A stretch of 64,000 nt of DNA, from NCBI GenBank assembly GCA_903873585.1, contig CAIQOV010000012.1:1-64000 (forward strand). Reading direction: 5' to 3'. The notes beneath the pieces were generated by a model. That model searched no databases. It was not told the DNA's origin and saw only the letters and a program-made list of their open reading frames with translations. This DNA is from an uncultured Rhodobacterales bacterium. Lineage in GTDB: Bacteria; Pseudomonadota; Alphaproteobacteria; Rhodobacterales; Rhodobacteraceae. Made by a program: the position numbers and the translations under genes. Below, piece by piece: positions 48,224 to 56,281 of the stretch. How positions within the stretch are numbered: the stretch's first letter is position 1; each line of letters starts with the position of its first letter.

Positions 48224-48628
48224 TTAGGCCTTAAGCCGCGCCAAGTAATCATGCGCTTGCCAATCAGCACGGGCCAGCCATTGCGCTTGGGGTTGGCGCG
48301 CGGCCAGATCGTCGGGAATTTCCACATCGTCAAACCCAACGCGCCGCGCCATGGCGTATTGGTCGGCAATCACCGGCCCCACGGCGCGCAAGTGGCCCGT
48401 AAAGCCCGCCATGCGCAAACGGCGCGCAATGGTAAAGGCCCGCCCGTCGTTGAAGGCGGGAAAGGCGACGCGGATCAGCTTAAGCGCGCCAAGATAGGGC
48501 AGCACCGAAGCCGGATCATCGGTTTGCGCCAAATCAAGCGTGCCTTGGTGGGCGGCGATGTCAGCCAATGTGACGGCAGAAACGGCGGCGGCGGGCTGAA
48601 AGCCCTGATCATTCACAATCACGCTCAT
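48224..48628 (-). CDS. DUF934 family protein of the sulfite-reduction operon
   Basis: A 134-residue soluble protein. DUF934 proteins are regularly encoded next to cysI and cysH in proteobacteria, and their role in sulfite reduction is not settled. Visible features are the region LIRVAFPAFNDGRAFTIARRLR near residue 50 (in part FPAFNDGRAFTIARRLR), LRAVGPVIADQYAMARRVGF near 80, and a Trp-rich end. The ATG at 48628 overlaps the cysH stop by 4 bases, which ties it to the operon. It has no obvious catalytic motif. Confidence 0.85.
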   Translation of the reverse strand: MSVIVNDQGFQPAAAVSAVTLADIAAHQGTLDLAQTDDPASVLPYLGALKLIRVAFPAFNDGRAFTIARRLRMAGFTGHLRAVGPVIADQYAMARRVGFDDVEIPDDLAARQPQAQWLARADWQAHDYLARLKA

Positions 48629-49380
48629 GCGGTGGGCTCCTGATAGGGGGGGATGCGGGTGGCTATGCCATTCACAAAGTGAATGCCGCATTCGGTTTTT
48701 TCACTGTTGCGCCAACGCCCTGCGCGGGGGTCTTCACCCTCTTTCACTGGCGTGGTGCACGGCGCACAACCGATCGAAGGGTAGCCCTTGGCCACCAGCG
48801 GATGGCGGGGCAGGCGGTTGTTGACCATGTAGTCTTCAATATCCTCACGCCCCCAATGGGCAAGCGGATTGACCTTGATGCGCACATCGCCTTCGGCTTC
48901 GAAGAATTCCACTGTTTGACGGGTAGCACCCTGATAGCGTTTGCGCCCCGTGATCCAGCCGTCAAACTCGCTTAAGGCGCGTTCCAGCGGTTCAACTTTG
49001 CGCACATTGCAGCAAGCATCGGTGGAAAACTGGTGCAAGGTGCCATCGGGGTCTTCAAAGGCCACGCGCGGTTGGGTGGCGCGGATGGTGCGGATATCGC
49101 AAAGCGGCAAGCTTTCAGCCAGTTGGCGCTGATAGTCGAGCGTTTGTGTAAACAACATCCGCGTATCCACAAACAGCACCGGCGTTTGCGGGGCGATCAC
49201 TGACACCAGATGCAACAGCACCACCGATTCCGCCCCGAACGACGACACCAGCGCCACGCGCCCCAAATCGGCATCGCTCAGCGCGTGTTCTAGCACTGCC
49301 GTGGCCCCGTGGTGACGGTAGCGCGCATTCAGCGATGCGACACGGTCCACCACAGGCCCGTGGTGCAGATCACGCGGCAT
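48625..49380 (-). CDS. cysH: Adenylyl-sulfate (APS) reductase, CysH family
   Basis: A 251-residue enzyme reducing activated sulfate to sulfite with thioredoxin. The nucleotide loop is LVSSFGAESVVLLHL near residue 45. The iron-sulfur cysteines DACCNVRK (near 122) and GCAPCTTP (near 205) mark the 4Fe-4S type that uses APS rather than PAPS. The catalytic Cys is in EKTECGIH near the end. The ATG at 49380 overlaps the end of cysI by 11 bases. It sits between cysI and the DUF934 gene. Confidence 0.93.
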   Translation of the reverse strand: MPRDLHHGPVVDRVASLNARYRHHGATAVLEHALSDADLGRVALVSSFGAESVVLLHLVSVIAPQTPVLFVDTRMLFTQTLDYQRQLAESLPLCDIRTIRATQPRVAFEDPDGTLHQFSTDACCNVRKVEPLERALSEFDGWITGRKRYQGATRQTVEFFEAEGDVRIKVNPLAHWGREDIEDYMVNNRLPRHPLVAKGYPSIGCAPCTTPVKEGEDPRAGRWRNSEKTECGIHFVNGIATRIPPYQEPTA

Positions 49381-51040
49381 CCTGATGGCCTTCGTCGCCG
49401 TAAAGGGCGCGCTTGAAGGGGTCCATGCCAACACGGCGATAAGCGTCTAGAAAGGTTTCTTCGGCGTGCAGTCGCAACCCAAGATAGGCGCGCAGAATGC
49501 GTTCGATGGCGGGCACAATTTCATCATAGGCAAAGCCCGGGCCGGTCTTTTCGCCAATGGCTGCGGTTTCGGTGGCATCGCCGCCCAGCGTGATCTGGTA
49601 GTTTTCCACCCCCGCGCGGTCTAGCCCCAGAATGCCGATATGGCCAACATGGTGGTGCCCACAGGCGTTGATGCAGCCCGAGATTTTGATTTTCAACGCG
49701 CCGATATCATGTTCCAGCTTAAGCGCTTCAAAATGCAGCGCGATTTCTTGCGCCACGGGAATCGAACGCGCCGTGGCCAGCGCGCAATAATCCATGCCGG
49801 GGCAGGCGATCATATCTGACAGCAGGCCGACATTGGCTGTCGCCAGCCCAACCTTGGCCAAGGCCGCATGAACGGCGGGCAGGTCGGCTTTGGCAACATG
49901 GGGCAGGATCACGTTTTGCTCGTGGCTGATGCGCAACTCGCTGTAGCCATAGGTTTCCGACAGGTCGGCAATCACGCGCATCTGTTCGGATGTCGCATCG
50001 CCGGGCGTTTGGCCGTGGGCTTTGATTGAAATCGTGACAATCGCATGGTCGCCCTGACGGTGTGCTGACAGGTTGGTATCAGCCCAAGCGCGAAAGACGG
50101 GGTTGGCTTGATAGGCGGCGTCATAATCTGCTACCGAACGGCTTTGCAGGTTGGGCTGCGCAAAGGCTGCGCGAATGTCAGCCAGCAGGGCTTGATCTGC
50201 GCCGCCAAACAGCGGGCGCACCTCGGCAAAGCGGTCTTCGATCATGCGGGCGATCTCGTCACGACCGGTTTCATGCACGGTGATCTTGATGCGCGCTTTG
50301 TACTTATTATCGCGCCGCCCCAAGGTGTTATAAACCGACAGAACCGATTCAACATAGGGCAACAGGTCTGCGATTGGCAGGAATTGGCGCACCAAATGGC
50401 CAATCATCGGCGTGCGGCCAAGGCCACCACCCACAAACACCTCAAACCCAGCCTCTTGGGCTGCATTGCGCGTCATACGCAGGCCAATGTCATGGGCGGC
50501 GGTGACGGCGCGGTCATTGGGCGAGCCTGTGATGGCAATCTTGAACTTGCGCGGCAGGAACTGGAATTCGGGATGGTCCGTGGACCATTGGCGCAGCAGT
50601 TCGGCATAGGGGCGGGGGTCTTCGATCTCATCCGCCGCAGCGCCTGCGAAATGGTCTGCCGTCACATTGCGCACGCAATTGCCCGAGGTTTGGATGGCGT
50701 GCATCCCCACATCGGCCAAAGCCGACAGAATGGCCGGCACATCGGGCAGTTTGGGCCAGTTGAACTGGATATTCTGGCGCGTGGTAAAGTGGCCGTAACC
50801 CTTATCCCACGTGTCAGCAATATAAGCCAACTGCCGCATCTGGCGCGGGTTGATCGTGCCGTAAGGAATGGCGACGCGCAGCATATAGGCGTGCAGTTGC
50901 AGATACAGGCCGTTCATCAGGCGCAAAGGGCGAAACTCGTCCTCGGTCAGTGACCCATCCAAGCGGCGCTCTACCTGATCGGTGAACTGCGCCACACGGG
51001 TGCGCACGAAAGCCTCGTCAAAGTCGGTGTAATCATACAT
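49370..51040 (-). CDS. cysI: Sulfite reductase (ferredoxin-type hemoprotein)
   Basis: A 556-residue siroheme/4Fe-4S enzyme that reduces sulfite to sulfide. Siroheme-binding segments include GHFTTRQNIQFNW near residue 82 and TSGNCVRNVTAD near 120. Cluster cysteines appear as ACPGMDYCALA near 412 and SGCINACGHHHVGH near 450 (C-x5-C and C-x3-C). It is related to nitrite reductases, but the cysH, SUMT and DUF934 neighbours indicate sulfite. It overlaps DUF2849 upstream by 8 bases. There is no CysJ flavoprotein, so ferredoxin is the likely donor. Confidence 0.93.
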   Translation of the reverse strand: MYDYTDFDEAFVRTRVAQFTDQVERRLDGSLTEDEFRPLRLMNGLYLQLHAYMLRVAIPYGTINPRQMRQLAYIADTWDKGYGHFTTRQNIQFNWPKLPDVPAILSALADVGMHAIQTSGNCVRNVTADHFAGAAADEIEDPRPYAELLRQWSTDHPEFQFLPRKFKIAITGSPNDRAVTAAHDIGLRMTRNAAQEAGFEVFVGGGLGRTPMIGHLVRQFLPIADLLPYVESVLSVYNTLGRRDNKYKARIKITVHETGRDEIARMIEDRFAEVRPLFGGADQALLADIRAAFAQPNLQSRSVADYDAAYQANPVFRAWADTNLSAHRQGDHAIVTISIKAHGQTPGDATSEQMRVIADLSETYGYSELRISHEQNVILPHVAKADLPAVHAALAKVGLATANVGLLSDMIACPGMDYCALATARSIPVAQEIALHFEALKLEHDIGALKIKISGCINACGHHHVGHIGILGLDRAGVENYQITLGGDATETAAIGEKTGPGFAYDEIVPAIERILRAYLGLRLHAEETFLDAYRRVGMDPFKRALYGDEGHQDAA

Positions 51041-51341
51041 TGGTCAGGTCCACTTGCTTGCCGTGGGCATAGTTTGAAGGGCCGCGCGTGCGAAAGGCTT
51101 CGCGAAAATGCACCGGTTCGGGGCCGTTTGGGCCAGCTTTGGCATCGGCCAAGTAAGCGCCCACCACGACCAGCTTTTGCCCTGCCGCGTGCAGCAGGCG
51201 CAACTGGGCATGCGCCTCATCTTCGATCAGCTCGGCTTCATGGTGATGCGCGGTCCAGTGGTTGTCTGCGGTCAGATAAACCACATCCCCTTCGCGCAGG
51301 CGGTTTGCGGTGACGACTTTGGGAATATACCGGCGGCTCAT
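51033..51341 (-). CDS. DUF2849 family protein
   Basis: A 102-residue soluble protein. DUF2849 genes sit between the SUMT and sulfite reductase genes in many alphaproteobacteria, with unknown function. It begins IPKVVTANRLREGDVVYLTADNHW and includes VVVGAYLADAKAG. The Trp-His-rich centre (HWTAHHHEAELIEDE) could bind metal, but this is speculation. It is joined to both neighbours by overlaps (4 bases with the SUMT gene, 8 bases with cysI), so its product is probably needed in step with CysI. Confidence 0.85.
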   Translation of the reverse strand: MSRRYIPKVVTANRLREGDVVYLTADNHWTAHHHEAELIEDEAHAQLRLLHAAGQKLVVVGAYLADAKAGPNGPEPVHFREAFRTRGPSNYAHGKQVDLTNV

Positions 51342-52096
51342 GCTTGGGCCTCTTTCAACTGAGACAGGGCAGGGAGGGCATGGCGCGGTGCCAGCCCGTA
51401 CAGGATCACAGCGGGTCCGTTAAGGGTTTGGGCCGCCTCTGCCAAGGTGGCCAGCGTTGCAGCCACCACGCGCTGATTAGGGCGCGAGACGTTTTCCACC
51501 AAGGTGACAGGTGTTTGCACCCCAGCGCCGTGCATCATCAAGCGGCCCTGCACAAAGCGGGCCGATTTCTTGCCCATGTAAATCGCCGTCACTTCGCCCA
51601 CTTGGGCCATGCCGCGCCAATCTTGGTCGGCAAATCCTGCCATATCATGGCCGGTGACGATGCGCAGGCTGGCATTGCGCCCCCGCCGTGTCAGGCTTTG
51701 GCCGACGTTTGCGGCCGCAACGCTGGCAGCGGTTAGGCCGGGCAGGATGGCATAGGTCAGGCCAGCGGCTTCCAGCGCGTCAATCTCTTCATCCAGCCGA
51801 CCGAATATGCCGCAATCGCCCCCCTTCAAGCGCACCACCCGCGCACCCGTTTGCGCCTGCGCCACCAAGGTTTCATTGATCAGCGCTTGCGAGGTCGATG
51901 GGCCAAAGCCCTGCTTTCCCACATCAATCAGGCGAACATCGGCTGGAATAAGCGCCAAAACCTCTGCGCCCACCAAACGATCATGGATCACCACCTCTGC
52001 CCGTTGCAGGGCGTGATAGACGCCCAAGGTCAAATGCTGTGCACCACCAGGGCCAGCGCCGGCAAAGGTAACGGGGGGAAGGATAGGGTGTGTCAT
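51338..52096 (-). CDS. cobA: Uroporphyrinogen-III C-methyltransferase (siroheme branch)
   Basis: A 252-residue SUMT that makes precorrin-2, here for the siroheme of CysI. The SAM-binding loop is FAGAGPGGAQHLTLGVYHAL near residue 10 (in part GAGPGGAQHLTL), VVRLKGGDCGIFGRLDEEI lies near 90, and LPGLTAASVAAANVGQSLTRR near 120 (in part PGLTAASVAAANVG). It is single-domain, lacking the CysG dehydrogenase/ferrochelatase part, which is not in this window. It is the first gene of the sulfur operon and faces the Lrp-family gene. A second SUMT is in the cob cluster. Confidence 0.9.
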   Translation of the reverse strand: MTHPILPPVTFAGAGPGGAQHLTLGVYHALQRAEVVIHDRLVGAEVLALIPADVRLIDVGKQGFGPSTSQALINETLVAQAQTGARVVRLKGGDCGIFGRLDEEIDALEAAGLTYAILPGLTAASVAAANVGQSLTRRGRNASLRIVTGHDMAGFADQDWRGMAQVGEVTAIYMGKKSARFVQGRLMMHGAGVQTPVTLVENVSRPNQRVVAATLATLAEAAQTLNGPAVILYGLAPRHALPALSQLKEAQA

Positions 52097-52166
52097 GGCA
52101 AACTCTCGTTTCTTGGCCCCTGTATAGAATATTTTCCCTGTTGACCGCCATCACCCTTTGCCAATA

Positions 52167-52210
52167 AGAACAATGGTTCTAGAATGGCAACGCATCAGAA
52201 CATCGTTCTG
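52167..52210. promoter_or_regulatory. Two palindromic sites between the sulfur operon and the Lrp-family gene
   Basis: Site 1 is AGAAC-N4-GTTCT at 52167-52180. Site 2 is CAGAAC-N3-GTTCTG at 52196-52210. The same half-site is repeated, and the centres are about 30 bases apart, or near three helical turns. The location in the 134-base divergent region suggests operators bound by the adjacent Lrp-family protein for itself and the sulfur operon. Confidence 0.6.
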
Positions 52211-52230
52211 AAAAAACGGGAAATGATGGA

Positions 52231-52692
52231 ATGGCAGCCCAAGTCGACGAGTTAGACCGGAAAATCCTTGGCGAATTGCAGGTCGATGCCGAGCAATCCT
52301 TGGATGAAATCGCCCGCAAAGTGGGGTCTTCCAAGACACCCGTCTGGAACCGCATCAAGAGGATGCGCGACAGTGGCATCATCACGCGCACCACCGCCAT
52401 CTGCAATCCCGAAGGGCTGGGGCTAGAGGCGTGCTTTTTCGTGCTGGTGCGCACAAGCGAGCATGAAATCGGCTGGGAGAAGCGGTTTTTAGACGTGGTG
52501 CGCCGCAGGCCAGAGGTGCTGGAAGCGCATCGCTTGGCAGGGGATGTGGATTATATCCTGAAAGTTTGGGTCAAAAACGCCCGCGCTTACGACGCCTTTT
52601 ATCAGGCACTTATATCGGAAGTAAAGATTTACAACGTGACAGCGCTGCTGAGCATGGAAGAGATTAAGATGACCACGGCTTTGCCGCTGTAG
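52231..52692 (+). CDS. Lrp/AsnC family transcriptional regulator
   Basis: A 153-residue regulator. The winged helix-turn-helix is VDELDRKILGELQVDAEQS followed by IARKVGSSKTPVWNRIKRM (residues about 5-50). The C-terminal RAM/ligand domain includes EVLEAHRLAGDVDYILKVWV near residue 95, the site where amino acids bind in the family. It is divergent from the sulfur-assimilation operon and is probably its regulator, possibly sensing a sulfur amino acid, though this is inference. It converges on the DUF4010 gene with a 3-base gap. Confidence 0.9.
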   Translation: MAAQVDELDRKILGELQVDAEQSLDEIARKVGSSKTPVWNRIKRMRDSGIITRTTAICNPEGLGLEACFFVLVRTSEHEIGWEKRFLDVVRRRPEVLEAHRLAGDVDYILKVWVKNARAYDAFYQALISEVKIYNVTALLSMEEIKMTTALPL

Positions 52693-52695
52693 GGG

Positions 52696-53934
52696 TTAGA
52701 CCAACCAAAACACCCCAGCGCCCACAGCAATGCCCGCTAAACTCGGCCATAAAAAGCCAAACCCCACCACTTTGCGCCCAATAGAAGACGCCAGAACCGC
52801 CTTTGACGCCGAATTAACCGCCACCGCCAACAGAATAACCTGCGCAAGGTTTTGCGGATCACTTGTCATGCGGGCGGTGGAAATGGTGATGGCGTCAACA
52901 TCGGCCAAGCCCGAAATCGCCGCCACCACATAAAGACCGGCAGAGCCGAAATAGCGATGCGCCAAGCCTGAGATCAAAATAATGAATGTCAAAAGTGCTG
53001 CCATGCGCAAAGCGCCCAACACATCCAGCGGGCTGCGAATGCCCAAATCAGGGCGGGCAGGGGCGGTTGTGGTGCGCGCCAGCCAAGCGGCCACACCCAA
53101 ATAAGTTGCAAAGCCCGCAGCCATCGGGGGCAACAAAAAGGGCAGAAGCGATGGCTGTAAAACACCAGCAATAACAACAACACGCGCCAACATCACCGAC
53201 GCCGCCACCAACATCCCCGCCACCAAAAGACGGGCAGGGGCAGCGCCCTGCGCAAGGCGGGCTAAACTAAGCGTTGTCGCCGTAGAAGAAGCCAAACCAC
53301 CCGCCGCCGCCGTAATTAAAATGCCCCAGCGCGGCCCCAAAGAGCGCACCGCGACATAGCCCAAAAAGGAAACGCCTGCGATGAGCGTGGTTAAGATCCA
53401 AATCTCGCGCAGGTTTAAAAGGCCCCAAGGATCAACGGGTTTGTCTGACAAAAGCGGCAACAGCAAAAATGCCATGGCCAACAAGATCAACCCATCGCGC
53501 ACTTCTATTTGGGTTAAGGTTGCGACCCAAAGGTGCAAAACCTGACGCAACGATAAAAGCGCTACCGACACAATCGCGGCAGAGACCGCCACCTGAATAT
53601 CGCCCGTTGCAGCCATAGCACCCAGCAAGAAAGCCAAAATACCCGCCAAGGCCGTAGTGGCCGAGAAATCAAGCGAGTTTTGGCTTTCGCGCCACTGAAA
53701 CGCCGCAAACACACTCGCAAAGCCCAAAAATGCAACGGCACTAAACACCATGCCCAATGTCAGGCCAAGCGCCGCCGAAGCCCCGCCAATCAATCCCGCC
53801 AAAGCAAAACTGCGCACACCTGAAGCGCGATCTTGGGTTTCAGGCGCCCGCAGCGTCCATCCACGTTCGATTCCGAACAAGATGCCGATGGCAAGGCTAA
53901 CGCCCAGTCGCAAGAGAAGGTTTTGAGTGTCCAT
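52696..53934 (-). CDS. MgtC/SapB and DUF4010 domain membrane protein
   Basis: A 412-residue membrane protein with about 11-12 hydrophobic segments. The N-terminus RLGVSLAIGILFGIERGW with GVRSFALAGLIGGASA is the MgtC/SapB signature, and the C-terminal half (SGLADVDAITISTARM near residue 345) matches DUF4010. Homologues are of uncertain function; magnesium or other ion homeostasis has been suggested for MgtC relatives. It is a single gene, converging on the Lrp-family gene and facing cobF across 86 bases in the same direction. Confidence 0.82.
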   Translation of the reverse strand: MDTQNLLLRLGVSLAIGILFGIERGWTLRAPETQDRASGVRSFALAGLIGGASAALGLTLGMVFSAVAFLGFASVFAAFQWRESQNSLDFSATTALAGILAFLLGAMAATGDIQVAVSAAIVSVALLSLRQVLHLWVATLTQIEVRDGLILLAMAFLLLPLLSDKPVDPWGLLNLREIWILTTLIAGVSFLGYVAVRSLGPRWGILITAAAGGLASSTATTLSLARLAQGAAPARLLVAGMLVAASVMLARVVVIAGVLQPSLLPFLLPPMAAGFATYLGVAAWLARTTTAPARPDLGIRSPLDVLGALRMAALLTFIILISGLAHRYFGSAGLYVVAAISGLADVDAITISTARMTSDPQNLAQVILLAVAVNSASKAVLASSIGRKVVGFGFLWPSLAGIAVGAGVFWLV

Positions 53935-54020
53935 GCCTGAGTGTGGGCCGTTGCGGGGGGTAAGTCAAAGGGGTGTGAAGTGCCGATAACCAATATTATG
54001 TAAAATGCAGAACTATGCGC

Positions 54021-54752
54021 TTATGCTTTTCGCAGGATATAGATGTCCATAATCCAGCCATGCGCGGCGCGGGCTTTGGCGCGGGTTGCGATGATCTGCG
54101 CGCTTACTTCTACCAAAGGCCCAGCCATGATGATCTGTTCAGGCATGCCAACATAAGCGCCCCACCAAATAGAAATCCCTGTTGGATCAAGCGTTTGGAA
54201 CGTACAGTTGCCATCCAGCATCACCGCCAAGGTCTGCGCGCCGTCAGGCCAGCCGTCTTGCAACTGCCGGCCTGTGGTGATCGTGACCGCTTGGCCAATG
54301 TCGTTGAGCGGAATGGCGTGCGCGGCCGTTAGCACTTGCAGGCTGGTAATCCCCGGCACCACCGTCACGCTGACATCGGCCAACCGTGCCGCAATGCGCA
54401 GCGTGGAATCATACAGCGACGGGTCGCCCCACACCAACAGCGCCACACGGCGCGCGGCATGGGCGGCCAAGGTTTTCACCCAAACCGCCGCTATCGCATC
54501 GTGCCAATCGTTCACACCGGTCTGATAATCGGCATGCGCCGCATCGCGCACCGGCAGATCGAATTCCACGATCTGCACGGCGGGATTGGTCACGACCTCG
54601 GCCAAGATGGCGTGGCGCAGTTCGGCCAGATCGGCTTTGCCGCTTTTCTTCGGGATCATCACCAGATCAACCGCATTCAGCGCCTTAACCGCCTGACGTG
54701 TCAGATGGTCAGGGTTGCCGGTGCCAATGCCAATCAGGAAAAGTTCAATCAT
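54021..54752 (-). CDS. cobF: Precorrin-6A synthase (deacetylating)
   Basis: A 243-residue SAM-dependent methyltransferase that methylates C-1 of precorrin-5 and releases acetate in the aerobic cobalamin pathway. The start ELFLIGIGTGNPDHLTRQAVKAL carries the SAM loop (GIGTGNPDHLT). LLVWGDPSLYDSTLRIA lies near residue 105 and VVPGITSLQVLTAAHAIPL near 132. CobF exists only in the oxygen-dependent route. It overlaps the cbtA stop by 4 bases and shares the riboswitch-controlled transcript cbtB-cbtA-cobF. Confidence 0.93.
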   Translation of the reverse strand: MIELFLIGIGTGNPDHLTRQAVKALNAVDLVMIPKKSGKADLAELRHAILAEVVTNPAVQIVEFDLPVRDAAHADYQTGVNDWHDAIAAVWVKTLAAHAARRVALLVWGDPSLYDSTLRIAARLADVSVTVVPGITSLQVLTAAHAIPLNDIGQAVTITTGRQLQDGWPDGAQTLAVMLDGNCTFQTLDPTGISIWWGAYVGMPEQIIMAGPLVEVSAQIIATRAKARAAHGWIMDIYILRKA

Positions 54753-55492
54753 TTTGCGGGGTCAGAGTGCCAAAGTGTCACAACCAAGCCGCCCAAGACC
54801 GCCCAAGTGATCATCCCCACCGCCAAACTGCGCGCGGCAAACGAGGCCGCAAGTTCCGGTGGTGCGATCCCGCCAAAGCTGGCCAATTCCGGTGCGCCCC
54901 AAATATGCGGTGCGGCCAAAACCACAAGCCCAGCCGCCCTTTGCCAAAGCCCCGTGCCATAAGCTGCAAACCACAGGCCCGCAACGGTCGCCGCAGCCGT
55001 GCCAGCCCACCAGATTTGACGCGCTGTCAGATCAGAGGCCGGCGTGCCGGGCAAATCAGGCTGCAACCCAAGCGCTGGCATCATCTGAAACGCCATAAAT
55101 CCGGCCAAACCCCACAGAATGCCTTGGCTTAGCCCCAGTTTGACGCCCACCTGTTCGGCCAAATTCATGCCCGCAACCAAGGCTAGACCATAGCCGCAAT
55201 AGGTTAGCACCGCAAACAGCACCGTCAAAGCCTGACGATGCGCCCCGCCCTCGGCCCCGTCCCCGTGCTGATGCCCCGCCTCTTCGCCCGACATATCCAT
55301 GCCCGGCATCGACTGCGCCATGGCAGCGGCACGCTGTTCGGGGCTGGCAATGCCTTGAAAATGCACCAATTCTCCGCTTTCGTAGCGTTCGGCCAGAAGA
55401 ATATTGGGTTGCACCAATAGGTATTGCAGCAGGGCGCACAGCAACCCCGCCGCAAAGCCAGCGAACAGCGCGCTGGACAGCATATGTCTCAT
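54749..55492 (-). CDS. cbtA: Cobalt transporter subunit CbtA
   Basis: A 247-residue membrane protein with five or so hydrophobic segments, such as LFAGFAAGLLCALLQYLLV at the N-terminus and AGLVVLAAPHIWGAPE near 185. A Met/His-rich loop (SMPGMDMSGEEAGHQHGDG near residues 64-82) could bind cobalt. CbtA is predicted to import cobalt for cobalamin synthesis and is usually preceded by CbtB and a B12 riboswitch, as here. The start could also be the ATG 9 bases downstream. It overlaps cobF by 4 bases. Confidence 0.9.
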   Translation of the reverse strand: MRHMLSSALFAGFAAGLLCALLQYLLVQPNILLAERYESGELVHFQGIASPEQRAAAMAQSMPGMDMSGEEAGHQHGDGAEGGAHRQALTVLFAVLTYCGYGLALVAGMNLAEQVGVKLGLSQGILWGLAGFMAFQMMPALGLQPDLPGTPASDLTARQIWWAGTAAATVAGLWFAAYGTGLWQRAAGLVVLAAPHIWGAPELASFGGIAPPELAASFAARSLAVGMITWAVLGGLVVTLWHSDPAK

Positions 55493-55504
55493 GACACGTC
55501 TGCC

Positions 55505-55669
55505 TTAGTGGCAGGGAAATCCGGTGGAGTGGCGCATATCATGGGCCGCATCATGCAGGCCTTGGCTTTGCGCAAAGCCTGCGGCAAACACCAGGGTCAG
55601 GCCAACCAAAGCCACGAACAGCGTTTGCGCCAGCACGGTTGAACGTGCGGAAGTTTGGGTCAAGTTCAT
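55505..55669 (-). CDS. cbtB: Cobalt transporter subunit CbtB
   Basis: A 54-residue single-span protein: a short N-terminus, a membrane segment (VLAQTLFVALVGLTLVFAAG) and a His-rich end with the pattern LHDAAHDMRHSTGFPCH. The C-terminal histidines are the hallmark of CbtB and probably hold cobalt before CbtA. The ATG at 55669 has AGGAG 6 bases upstream and lies about 50 bases after the B12 box. It precedes cbtA by 12 bases. Its small size makes it easy to miss. Confidence 0.9.
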   Translation of the reverse strand: MNLTQTSARSTVLAQTLFVALVGLTLVFAAGFAQSQGLHDAAHDMRHSTGFPCH

Positions 55670-55717
55670 CGTCGTCTCCTGTAGCCGTCACACCCGACAG
55701 CCGTTGTTTCACCTTGC

Positions 55718-55905
55718 AAGGCCGGTCTCCTGACTTACGGATCATAGCGCGCCTTTCGCCTTCCCAATGGAACCCCATCAGTGGCAGTGAAAAGCCGCTA
55801 CCGCTTACAGTCGCGGGGGCGGTTGAGGCATCGGATGCCCGTTCGGGTCCATCCTTCCTCATTCCCGTTTCAGTCCTGACGCTTTGCGCTTTGGACACCT
55901 TGCTT
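55718..55905 (-). ncRNA. Cobalamin riboswitch controlling cbtB-cbtA-cobF
   Basis: On the minus strand the region contains the conserved riboswitch elements in order: a CGCGACTGTAAGCGG core segment (about 55797-55820), GCCACTGATGGGGTTCC and GGGAAGGCG (about 55763-55790), and the B12 box AGTCAGGAGACCGGCC at 55720-55735. It ends about 50 bases before the cbtB start. Bound adenosylcobalamin is expected to block expression. The remaining bases up to the DUF1636 stop at 55976 probably hold its promoter; the outer boundaries are approximate. Confidence 0.93.
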
Positions 55906-55975
55906 GATCATAAAGCCGTGAACTGCGCTTAGGGTCAAGGGCCGAATGCGGCACGCTGTGCGCATCTGCGACATA

Positions 55976-56281
55976 TTAGCCCGGAATGCGCGCGATGGCC
56001 TTATGCCGCAACGCGCCAAATATGCGCGCATCGGGGAATGTGCCATCGTTTGACGCTTGGTAGGCTTTGGCAAAGGCAATCAAATCGCCCAAGTCATCAG
56101 CCGTAATCTGGCCAAACAGATAGGCCGTCTTGCCCACAGCGCGAAACGCCACGGTCGAGGGTTTGGTGCAGCCTGACATACAGTCTGTCAGCGTCACCTC
56201 ATACCCCGTCACGGCCAAGTGCGCCGCAAAGTCGCCCTGCCCCAGCGGACAGGTCGCGCATAGCGTGATGATGTGGGTCAT
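55976..56281 (-). CDS. DUF1636 family protein of the cobalamin operon
   Basis: A 101-residue protein with cysteines in TLCATCPLGQGDF and DCMSGCTKPSTVAF, a pattern like the thioredoxin-fold metal-binding 2Fe-2S or chaperone-like small proteins found in cob operons. Its role is unsettled; a metal-handling job near cobalt insertion is plausible. The ATG at 56281 overlaps the cobA stop by 4 bases, making it the last gene of cobL-E-M-B-A-DUF1636. Confidence 0.83.
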   Translation of the reverse strand: MTHIITLCATCPLGQGDFAAHLAVTGYEVTLTDCMSGCTKPSTVAFRAVGKTAYLFGQITADDLGDLIAFAKAYQASNDGTFPDARIFGALRHKAIARIPG

